Below are positions 1-5,924 of a stretch of 23,964 nucleotides of DNA, piece after piece. The DNA comes from CAZVAO01 sp964625175. GTDB taxonomy: Bacteria; Bacillota; UBA994; PWPR01. Position 1 is the stretch's first letter. The number at the start of each line of letters is the position of its first letter. The position numbers were made by a program, and so were the translations under genes. The stretch is from positions 1-23,964 of the forward strand of contig CAZVAO010000022.1 in NCBI GenBank assembly GCA_964625175.1, read 5' to 3'. Below the pieces are notes generated by a model, which worked only from the letters and a program-made list of their open reading frames with translations, did no database searches and was not told the DNA's origin.

Positions 1-295
1 TATTTTCAATAACCCCACGTCCTCCAAGGAGTTTTGTGAAATAGATATAGATGTCTTTACGGTTAATCATGTGGAAATAACGTGCGAGCGCTAGAAAGCT
101 TTCGAGTGTATTTTCCTCTTTAGCAACCATTTGAGCAATATAGCTTTTGATGAAATCGACATCAACTGTTTCAAAGCAGACGCCTTGTTCCTCAAAATCT
201 TTTTCTAAGTTACTAACGACCATAAGAGCACTTTGTGCTATAGCTTCATCAATTCCACGATCACGATACAGTTTAAGAAACACATCTTTTTTCAT
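1..295 (-). CDS. Unrecognised protein, N-terminal part (cut by window start)
   Basis: An open frame starts at an ATG (complement of 293-295) and runs without a stop to base 1, giving 98 residues of a protein whose C-terminus lies outside the window. It begins MKKDVFLKLYRDRG. A purine-rich ribosome site (GAAAGGGTGG) lies just before the ATG. The start is 13 bases after the stop of the upstream ArsR-like gene on the same strand, so the two are very likely co-transcribed. The visible part is soluble, charged and predicted mostly helical, with no signal peptide or membrane segment and a single Cys. I do not recognise the family. Its position suggests a partner or target of the ArsR-like regulator, but that is inference. 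Confidence 0.6.
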   Translation of the reverse strand, partial: MKKDVFLKLYRDRGIDEAIAQSALMVVSNLEKDFEEQGVCFETVDVDFIKSYIAQMVAKEENTLESFLALARYFHMINRKDIYIYFTKLLGGRGVIEN

Positions 296-308
296 TTTTA
301 CCACCCTT

Positions 309-881
309 TCATTTCGGTTCATTGTGCATCACAAAGCTTGCTATCATAGAGTACTTATGGGAATTCGCTGTTTTTTCACAATATTTTGCCATCAAATCGA
401 TGATCGCTTCCTCAAATTCTTGAAAATTATCTTCAGTAAGGTAGATATTTTTATTTGTTAAAAAGCTAGAGTGGATTTTTGAGGTTGAATTCTCTTCACA
501 CGGTTCTTGCTCACTTAACCGATAGATCTTACTTTTATAGGTATCAATAATTTGGATGAACATATTAATCGTTGGATCGAGGATTTCAGTAGAAATACGA
601 TTGTTCTGGGTATAGTCGATTCGGAAGCTGTTATTTGTCGGACGATAATATTTCGCATTAATACCATTGACGACTTCAATATGATCGAGCTCTAAGGCTT
701 GGATGGACAGGAGTTTCTTAATATGGTAATTAACTTTAGATGAGGTCTCTGACAGCATATCTGCTACATTTTTAGTAGTTAAAGGACCATAGTCCTTAAA
801 AATGGACATTAATTTGACACGATAAGGATCTGTGTAGATTCGAATTTCTTTTTCAGTTTTTAGGAGGATCGATTTACTCAA
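309..881 (-). CDS. ArsR-like winged-helix transcriptional regulator
   Basis: A 190-residue cytosolic protein. Residues about 10-85 form a winged helix-turn-helix of the ArsR/HTH_20 type: a YTDPYRVKLMSIF first helix, the LTTKNVADML segment, the recognition helix SSKVNYHIKKL, then a beta-wing ending NAKYYRPT. The C-terminal ~100 residues are an unassigned helical region that could bind a ligand or mediate dimerisation. No paired-Cys metal site of classical ArsR type is visible. The start is TTG at 879-881, preceded by a GGTGG-containing ribosome site; the next ATG (codon 25) would cut the DNA-binding domain. The stop is TGA, which shows that TGA terminates normally in this genome. Paired inverted repeats at 938-977 lie upstream and are candidate sites for autoregulation. 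Confidence 0.85.
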   Translation of the reverse strand: MSKSILLKTEKEIRIYTDPYRVKLMSIFKDYGPLTTKNVADMLSETSSKVNYHIKKLLSIQALELDHIEVVNGINAKYYRPTNNSFRIDYTQNNRISTEILDPTINMFIQIIDTYKSKIYRLSEQEPCEENSTSKIHSSFLTNKNIYLTEDNFQEFEEAIIDLMAKYCEKTANSHKYSMIASFVMHNEPK

Positions 882-937
882 AAAACCACCAACCTTTTCA
901 TAGTATTGATTGCATCTATTGAAAAACGCTATAATTA

Positions 938-977
938 AACGTAATATAAATTATAACGTTATTAATATTATATCGTT
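938..977. promoter_or_regulatory. Candidate operator: two overlapping AACG...CGTT inverted repeats
   Basis: Two imperfect 23-bp inverted repeats share a central AACGTT at 955-960. The left one has arms AACGT (938-942) and ACGTT (956-960); the right one has arms AACG (955-958) and CGTT (974-977). The sequence between them is A/T only. They sit 57-96 bp upstream of the TTG start of the ArsR-like gene, where its promoter is expected. Binding by that regulator is inference. Confidence 0.4.
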
Positions 978-1239
978 TGGTCAAGAGAAAAACAAGCGCT
1001 ATTGATAATCAATAAACAAGTATAGAGAGCCAATCTGCTAAATTTTAAAATTGATAAAGCGAGTAAAATGTCAATGCGATTCTCTGTCTCATAAAGACAC
1101 CTATAAAAATAGCGTGAGGTTTCTGACAACTTTTTGTAATGGGATCGACGTTTTGCAAGTTTTGGCAGACCTCGTGTAATGAATATAGTAGATTAATTTA
1201 ATCAGTAGCAACCGTTAAAATATTTTATCTAGAATTATT

Positions 1240-1268
1240 TTACAATATAACGTATTTTGGTATATAAT
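1240..1268 (+). promoter_or_regulatory. Sigma-A-type promoter for the diguanylate cyclase gene
   Basis: TTACAA at 1240-1245 and a perfect TATAAT at 1263-1268 are separated by 17 bp, the optimal spacing. The transcript would have a leader of roughly 110 bases before the ATG at 1385. The GCGACGGA repeats and the 12-bp palindrome lie inside that leader. Confidence 0.65.
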
Positions 1269-1384
1269 AGTAGAATATATTAAGCGACGGAAGTAATCTA
1301 TGTGCGACGGATGCAATTGCATGTAAACTAAGTATCGTTCAGGACACAATTTTAAAATTTTTATAGAGGTTTTGAGGTGAAAGT

Positions 1385-2347
1385 ATGACAGTTATCGAGG
1401 AGAAGACTCAATCCCATAGAATTAGTGATACCGACCAGGTCTATCGTGAACTATTTTCTGTATTGCCTGTAGGGATTGCTTTTGTCGATCAAGAATTTCA
1501 AGTGATTGAGGCAAATAATTATCTTTGCAAAATGTTTGGCAGAGAACCAGAGGGTTGCATGAATCGTTTGTTTGGTAATTTCTTTAACTGTGCTTTAACG
1601 ATCGAACATGGTATTGCTTGTGGTAGTATTCAGGAGTGCCAACCCTGTGTCATTCGCAAAAATGTGATGCAGTTAATCAACAATGGTTACGAATTGAAAG
1701 AAGTTGAGTTTAACTATCATTTCATCTTGAACGGCAGGAAAACCAATAAATGGTTTACGATGAATGCATTAAATATTGAAGTTGATCATAAAATTAATGC
1801 CTTAATTGCGTTGACTGATATCACTAAGCGGAAGCGACTAGAGATCGAATTAATTGAAATCGGTGTAACGGACTCATTAACTGGTTTGTATAACAGACGC
1901 TATATTTCTAATCAGCTCGATGGGCTAATCGTTCGGCAGCAGGATGATTACCCAATCAGTGTGGCAATGCTAGACATCGATGACTTCAAAAGGGTGAATG
2001 ATAACTTTGGCCACATCAAAGGAGACGAGGTTTTGCAGCAGTTCGCCGAGACCTTTGTGACGTCTTTGCGCAGTACCGATTGTGTGGGACGATATGGTGG
2101 CGATGAGTTTTTAATCGTTCTACTAAAATCCGACTTGGAATCTTCAAAAGTAGTCATAAACCGGATTGCCCGCAGTTTTGATGAAAAAATGTTGGGAGAA
2201 ATCGGCGAGTATCTTACGTTTAGTGGTGGTTTAATCGAGTTCAAAGCAGGAGAAATTGAGAACTTAGATGCACGAACGATCATTGATCGAGTGGATAAGC
2301 TTCTATATAAAGCGAAAGCCAATGGCAAGAATCGCATTGAAGTTTAA
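1385..2347 (+). CDS. Diguanylate cyclase with cysteine-rich PAS sensor domain
   Basis: A 320-residue soluble protein predicted to make cyclic di-GMP from two GTP. Residues about 18-150 are a PAS domain ending in the usual DITKRK linker. It carries a cysteine cluster, Cys69-x9-Cys79-x5-Cys85-x2-Cys88 followed by an IR pair, which could hold a metal, Fe-S cluster or redox disulfide. Residues about 158-320 are the GGDEF domain, with DSLTGLYNRR, the metal-binding LDIDDFK strand, and an intact GGDEF at 238-242. RSTD at 229-232, five residues before GGDEF, is a good RxxD inhibitory I-site, so product feedback is likely. There are no membrane segments. The ATG follows GAGGTGA at ideal spacing. The gene is monocistronic, with its own promoter (1240-1268) and terminator (2360-2405). 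The enzyme call is firm; the redox-sensing role is inferred from the cysteines. Confidence 0.93.
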   Translation: MTVIEEKTQSHRISDTDQVYRELFSVLPVGIAFVDQEFQVIEANNYLCKMFGREPEGCMNRLFGNFFNCALTIEHGIACGSIQECQPCVIRKNVMQLINNGYELKEVEFNYHFILNGRKTNKWFTMNALNIEVDHKINALIALTDITKRKRLEIELIEIGVTDSLTGLYNRRYISNQLDGLIVRQQDDYPISVAMLDIDDFKRVNDNFGHIKGDEVLQQFAETFVTSLRSTDCVGRYGGDEFLIVLLKSDLESSKVVINRIARSFDEKMLGEIGEYLTFSGGLIEFKAGEIENLDARTIIDRVDKLLYKAKANGKNRIEV

Positions 2348-2359
2348 TAACGTTTTTTG

Positions 2360-2405
2360 AAATCCTTAGCCCTCTTCTAGTGAATGATGGCTGGGGATTT
2401 TTAAT
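2360..2405 (+). terminator. Rho-independent terminator after the diguanylate cyclase
   Basis: AAATCCTTAGCC (2360-2371) pairs with GGCTGGGGATTT (2389-2400) over 12 positions, two of them G-T. The loop is 17 bases and a T run follows. Confidence 0.8.
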
Positions 2406-2434
2406 GTTTAATCACTTCTATTTAGATTATTACG

Positions 2435-2468
2435 TTCATAATTGCTTCATAATCACGTGATATTATGA
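2435..2468 (+). promoter_or_regulatory. Palindromic operator overlapping an extended -10 promoter of the redox cassette
   Basis: TCATAAT (2447-2453) and ATTATGA (2462-2468) are perfect 7-bp inverted half-sites 8 bp apart. Between and overlapping them is a perfect 10-bp palindrome, ATCACGTGAT (2452-2461). A further TTCATAAT copy at 2435-2442 lies 11 bp before the TTCATAAT at 2446-2453. TGATATTAT (2458-2466) reads as an extended -10 element inside the right half-site, so a bound protein would block transcription of the polyferredoxin gene at 2519. The site does not match the Fur/PerR 7-1-7 or Fnr consensus that I know. Confidence 0.5.
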
Positions 2469-2518
2469 CGAACAGTTAAGCAAAAGTTTTCTTTGTTTTG
2501 TTAATAAGGAGTATTTCT

Positions 2519-3352
2519 ATGAAATCTAAACACGTTCGTCTTGCCGCTCAGATTTTCTTCTTTCTACTGATTGCGACTATTTCGATTAATCATATATTGA
2601 TTGAGTCTGGTCAAGGATTTTCCATAATCCCCGCTGTTAGCCTCCATGCAATTTGTCCGTTTGGGGCGGTTGCTACATTCGCTTCTTTGGTGACAGGTCA
2701 GGGCTTAATCCGCCAATTACATGCTTCTGTAATGGTTATAGGTGCAGTTGTTCTGCTACTTACCATTTTATTTGGCCCCATTTTCTGTAGCCATATCTGC
2801 CCATTGGGCTCAATTCAAGAGTGGCTGGGTAAGATCGGCAAAAAAATATTCAAAAAGAAGTACAACCGTTTCATCCCAAAGAAGGTGCATAATGTCTTAA
2901 AATATTTCCGATACGTTCTACTAGGGTTGATTCTCGTTAATACCTACCAGAGTGCCAGTCTTGTTTTTGCGGGGATTGATCCCTACTATGCACTCTTCCA
3001 TTTTTGGACTGGAGAAGTTGCCATTTCTGCCCTCCTCATACTCATTGTGACGCTGCTTATGTCGTTATTCGTAGAGAGACCCTGGTGTAAGTATGTTTGT
3101 CCCTACGGTGGGCTATTGGGACTGATCGGCAAAATTAGCCTATTCAAGGTTCACCGCTCTGAAACGTCTTGTATTTCCTGCAATCGTTGTACTCAGGCCT
3201 GTCCAATGCTAATCGATGTAGCCGCAAAGGAAGTCATCAATGATACACTGTGTAACCGTTGTATGCAGTGTACGGCAGCAGAAGGTGGCTGCCCGGTTGA
3301 TGGTGCTTGCTATAATGCAATCGGACAGCGAAAAGATGGAGAGGATCAGTAA
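2519..3352 (+). CDS. Membrane polyferredoxin, NapH/NosR-like 4Fe-4S protein
   Basis: A 277-residue integral membrane electron carrier. About four to five hydrophobic segments are visible (roughly residues 9-28, 68-90, 131-150 and 165-185). They are interleaved with family cysteine motifs: CPFG at 46, CxxxCP at 90-95 and CxxxCP at 190-195. Two 4Fe-4S ferredoxin motifs follow: Cys218-x2-221-x2-224-x3-228-Pro and Cys245-x2-248-x2-251-x6-258-Pro. The second has a longer final spacing than usual. Proteins of this type pass electrons between the quinone or cytosolic pool and extracytoplasmic reductases. I chose ATG 2519 because AAGGAG (2506-2511) precedes it by 7 bases; the in-frame TTG at 2498 lies before that ribosome site. 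The gene is translationally close to the next one (1-base gap) and heads a three-gene cassette ending in a ferritin-like lipoprotein. The actual redox partner is unknown. Confidence 0.88.
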   Translation: MKSKHVRLAAQIFFFLLIATISINHILIESGQGFSIIPAVSLHAICPFGAVATFASLVTGQGLIRQLHASVMVIGAVVLLLTILFGPIFCSHICPLGSIQEWLGKIGKKIFKKKYNRFIPKKVHNVLKYFRYVLLGLILVNTYQSASLVFAGIDPYYALFHFWTGEVAISALLILIVTLLMSLFVERPWCKYVCPYGGLLGLIGKISLFKVHRSETSCISCNRCTQACPMLIDVAAKEVINDTLCNRCMQCTAAEGGCPVDGACYNAIGQRKDGEDQ

Positions 3353-3353
3353 T

Positions 3354-3740
3354 ATGAAACAATTAAAACCAGTAACGATTTCAATTCTGGCACTGATTGT
3401 TTTTGCCGTTGCCTTATGGGGTGGGATGCAGACAGAATGGTGGCAACTCGATGGCCGCAGAACACCTTTAGATAGCTATGGCGGAGGGCAAGGTCATGAA
3501 TCGGTCATCGACTCAATCGAAGACGAGCACACGGAGGAAGAACACGAAGATACTGTGATTTCTGGCAGCTCTACGATTCAACAAGCGCTAGATTTAGGAT
3601 TGACTTATGAACAGTTAGCAACCGTCTTAGGCGGATCAGTGAGGGATATGCGAACAGATACCTTCATTAAAGATATTATCACAGAGCGGGGATTGAAGTT
3701 TGGCATCGCAAAAGATGAGCTAAACAAACGAATTCCCTAA
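3354..3740 (+). CDS. Small membrane-anchored protein of the polyferredoxin cassette
   Basis: A 128-residue protein with one N-terminal hydrophobic segment (about residues 7-24) and a very acidic, His-containing linker (about 47-66). A compact helical C-terminal domain (about 68-128) contains SGSSTIQQALDLGLTYEQL. I do not know a named function, but short helical tails of this style are found associated with NapH-like polyferredoxins, which fits its location. The start is ATG 3354, just after the TAA of the polyferredoxin gene and behind a GGAGAGG ribosome site; longer in-frame extensions only read through the upstream gene. It is likely an accessory or coupling subunit, either holding the lipoprotein near the polyferredoxin or coordinating metal with its acidic linker. 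That role is inference. Confidence 0.75.
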   Translation: MKQLKPVTISILALIVFAVALWGGMQTEWWQLDGRRTPLDSYGGGQGHESVIDSIEDEHTEEEHEDTVISGSSTIQQALDLGLTYEQLATVLGGSVRDMRTDTFIKDIITERGLKFGIAKDELNKRIP

Positions 3741-3761
3741 AAAAGAAAAGAGGATGTAGGA

Positions 3762-4361
3762 ATGAATAAAGTGAGTTATACAGTTGTTTTGCTTCTTGTC
3801 ATTTTGGCACTTGTTGCATCTGGGTGTACCGCACCCGTCGCCGAAGAGGCGGAAATGCCTGCCGCACCTGTAGCCCCTGTGATCAATCCAGTGGTGCCAC
3901 CTATAGGTGAAGATCCAGCATCAGATTTTGGGGCTAAAAGCGCCTTACTTCAAGGGGAACTGACTATTGAAGCGATGCTACGCTATGCAATAGAGGATGA
4001 ATATTTGGCACGTCAGGAGTATGAATCCATCATGGCAGTTTTTGGGGAGCAGAATCCCTTCAGCAATATTATTGTCGCCGAAGAGCGCCATATCGAACTC
4101 TTAAAAGAAATCTATCAAACCTATGGATATGACCTTCCCGAAGATTTAGCGATTGACCATGTCGTGATTCCCGAGAGTATAGTTGTAGCACTCGAAGTTG
4201 GTGTCGCGGCCGAGATTGATAATATTGCCATGTACGAGAAATTCCTAGAACAGGAATTACCAGATGATATTCGTGCCGTCTTTGTGGAACTACGCGACGG
4301 ATCTATCAGCCATTTGGCCGCTTTTGAAAGAGGCGAACGTGGGAATGGTAGCGGGAAATAG
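3762..4361 (+). CDS. Ferritin-like (DUF2202-type) lipoprotein
   Basis: A 199-residue exported lipoprotein. Residues 1-21 are a hydrophobic signal ending in a VASGC lipobox, so Cys22 would be lipidated and membrane-anchored outside the cell. A Pro/Ala-rich spacer (about 23-55) leads to a four-helix ferritin-like domain (about 62-190). Candidate diiron ligands are Glu78/Glu80, Glu86, the ExxH motif Glu107-x-x-His110, Glu151 and the SHLAAFER helix with His184. Families of this fold bind iron and react with oxygen or peroxide. The gene lies 21 bases after the small anchored protein and is followed by a terminator at 4374-4407, so it closes the cassette. An extracytoplasmic iron- or peroxide-handling role fed by the polyferredoxin is plausible but unproven. 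Confidence 0.85.
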   Translation: MNKVSYTVVLLLVILALVASGCTAPVAEEAEMPAAPVAPVINPVVPPIGEDPASDFGAKSALLQGELTIEAMLRYAIEDEYLARQEYESIMAVFGEQNPFSNIIVAEERHIELLKEIYQTYGYDLPEDLAIDHVVIPESIVVALEVGVAAEIDNIAMYEKFLEQELPDDIRAVFVELRDGSISHLAAFERGERGNGSGK

Positions 4362-4373
4362 TAAATAAGCTTG

Positions 4374-4407
4374 GGGCGCCGTCAAATTGATGGCGCTCTT
4401 TTATTTA
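4374..4407 (+). terminator. Rho-independent terminator after the lipoprotein gene
   Basis: GGGCGCCGTCA (4374-4384) pairs with TGATGGCGCTC (4388-4398), an 11-bp GC-rich stem with two G-T pairs. A T-rich tail follows at 4399-4407. Confidence 0.88.
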
Positions 4408-4556
4408 CAATTATAGGGGAAATTATTTTGTATCGAATGGGTGAGTATTAGAAAAATTTTAGGCCCGCTTTTTCTGTAACCAGTGACGATTCAGGATGCT
4501 ATTGATGCATCAAATCAAGACTATTTTCCATCAAAAAAATAGTCTATAAAAGGCAG

Positions 4557-4584
4557 TTGACAATCGAATTTAAATGAGTACAAT
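4557..4584 (+). promoter_or_regulatory. Canonical promoter without an assigned gene
   Basis: A perfect TTGACA at 4557-4562 and TACAAT at 4579-4584 are separated by 16 bp. The next gene starts 285 bp downstream and has its own promoter. This one may therefore give a long leader or a small RNA. Confidence 0.55.
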
Positions 4585-4803
4585 ATGAGCATATCATCAT
4601 ATTTTCGAGTTAATGATCAGAGAATAATCGGTCATAAGTGAAATCGAAAAAGATGAGTGTCCATGTACAATGCGAATGAATGAAAGGTAAATCAAACTTG
4701 ACGGATTTCTTTTGTGAGAAGCAAGATCTGAGTTAATAAGGCATTTTCAGGGAATTAAAAGTCTATTGTAATAGCTAGGCTACGCACACTGAAAACTAAA
4801 TAA

Positions 4804-4832
4804 TTGTAATACCTGTTAAAACTAGGTATAAT
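4804..4832 (+). promoter_or_regulatory. Promoter and candidate operator of the membrane protein/selenoperoxidase operon
   Basis: TTGTAA (4804-4809) and TATAAT (4827-4832) are 17 bp apart. An inverted repeat, ATACCT (4809-4814) and AGGTAT (4824-4829), fills the spacer and enters the -10 box. A protein bound there would exclude RNA polymerase. Confidence 0.65.
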
Positions 4833-4868
4833 TAATATGTTGAAACAGTTCACCGAAGGGAGATCCTG

Positions 4869-5873
4869 ATGCATAAAACTTACGATCTTAAGAAAGTGTT
4901 CTCCATCTCTCTTGTAACAGCTTTTGGCTTTGTCATCCTAACGTATTTTTTGTCGCTTAATCTAGGACGATTTCAGACCACACTATTGCCCGACACAGGC
5001 GCCGCCTGGTATTATTGGAAACTGCCTCAACCTGAACTGTGGGCTTCGATCACCATGTGGGTTTTTTATTTATCTCATCAAGGGATTGTTTGGTATTTAA
5101 TAGCCAAACTAAAAAATCAACCCCGAGTTCCCAAGGGGAGAATCGGGCAGGTCAATCTTTGGCTACTGATTGTCAACGCCGTATTCATCGGTGTTCATTT
5201 GATCCAAAGCAGTCTATTCTATGATGCACTCGCGCAATACGTACCCGTTATGTCATCTCAAGGATCAGTCATTGTCATGCTTGTGTTGATCCTGATTATG
5301 CTTAACGCACGGCGTGGTCTCTTCTTCGGCAAGAAAGTACCTCTTCCCACTGCTGGAACCTCGCTCGTGTTTAAGATGCACAGCTATTTTATCGCATGGG
5401 CAACGATCTATACGTTTTGGTTTCACCCAATGGAGGGTACAGCTGGTCACCTTCATGGCTTTTTCTACATCTTTATGCTTTTCATTCAACTTTCACTTGC
5501 TAAAACCAGCTGGCATCTCAATATCAAGTGGATTACCCTTCTCGAAGTTTACGTTGCCTTCCATGGCGCTACTGTCGCAATAGACGCTGGTAATGGAATG
5601 TGGCCGATGTTTTTCTTCGGTTTTATGATGATGTTTATTGTCACCCAAGTCCATGGAATCCTCAAAAATAAAGTAGCAATTATGGGGATAATCATAACCT
5701 ACTTTGCCATGGTTTTGGTAACATACAGCGGCTCTCTAGGAGAGGTTTTCTCCGGAACCCCCGTTGGTTGGTCAGATATTCACCAAATCACTTGGATCCC
5801 CGTGATTCTCTACGGTCTCGTTTTTGTGATTGTGTGGGTATTGCAAGGCGTATCTCGTATCAAGAGCACATAG
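4869..5873 (+). CDS. Unrecognised polytopic membrane protein
   Basis: A 334-residue protein with about nine to ten hydrophobic segments (roughly residues 11-31, 57-80, 95-113, 131-147, 168-187, 196-211, 221-240, 245-262, 267-287 and 305-327). Many histidines lie in or near membrane segments: His70, His110, His171, His186, His194, His196, His232, His262 and His305. Several are followed by Gly. That pattern would suit heme or metal binding or a redox membrane enzyme, but I recognise no family motif and do not assign a function. The ATG follows GAAGGGAG. The gene has a strong promoter with an operator-like repeat (4804-4832). The selenoperoxidase gene starts 51 bases after its stop with no promoter visible between them, so they probably form one operon. 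Confidence 0.85.
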   Translation: MHKTYDLKKVFSISLVTAFGFVILTYFLSLNLGRFQTTLLPDTGAAWYYWKLPQPELWASITMWVFYLSHQGIVWYLIAKLKNQPRVPKGRIGQVNLWLLIVNAVFIGVHLIQSSLFYDALAQYVPVMSSQGSVIVMLVLILIMLNARRGLFFGKKVPLPTAGTSLVFKMHSYFIAWATIYTFWFHPMEGTAGHLHGFFYIFMLFIQLSLAKTSWHLNIKWITLLEVYVAFHGATVAIDAGNGMWPMFFFGFMMMFIVTQVHGILKNKVAIMGIIITYFAMVLVTYSGSLGEVFSGTPVGWSDIHQITWIPVILYGLVFVIVWVLQGVSRIKST

Positions 5874-5924
5874 TCTTAAGAAAGTGCATATAGCAACTGC
5901 AAATGACGCGAAAGGAAGAATATA

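Larger units (their letters stand above)
882..1384. other. Gene-free divergent region between ArsR-like gene and diguanylate cyclase
   Basis: This 503-bp AT-rich gap holds no convincing ORF. It contains the operator-like repeats at 938-977 and a foldable segment at 1116-1173: GAGGT pairs with ACCTC, CTG with CAG and AACTT with AAGTT. It also contains the strong promoter at 1240-1268 and a leader with two GCGACGGA direct repeats (1284-1291 and 1304-1311, 20-bp period). The second repeat overlaps a perfect 12-bp palindrome, ATGCAATTGCAT, at 1311-1322. None of these matches a riboswitch class I know. Confidence 0.5.
4408..4868. other. Gene-free region with palindromes and two promoters
   Basis: No ORF with a ribosome site is visible. 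The region holds a perfect 12-bp palindrome, TTGATGCATCAA (4502-4513). It also holds a 10-bp hairpin (AGACTATTTT 4518-4527 with AAAATAGTCT 4536-4545), a canonical promoter at 4557-4584 with no obvious gene, and a TTTTCAG/CTGAAAA inverted pair (4744-4750 and 4789-4795). The promoter for the membrane-protein gene follows at 4804-4832. Confidence 0.5.

Noticed and set aside
147..461. Plus-strand ORF opposite the ArsR-like gene and the first partial gene
   Set aside because: It spans the junction of two well-supported minus-strand genes and has no ribosome site; it is an antisense shadow.
1269..1384. c-di-GMP (GEMM) riboswitch before the diguanylate cyclase
   Set aside because: The leader lacks the conserved GEMM-I core and paired GNRA/receptor arrangement; only simple repeats and a palindrome are visible.
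2498..2518. Upstream TTG start for the polyferredoxin
   Set aside because: It would place the AAGGAG ribosome site inside the coding sequence; ATG 2519 has ideal spacing.
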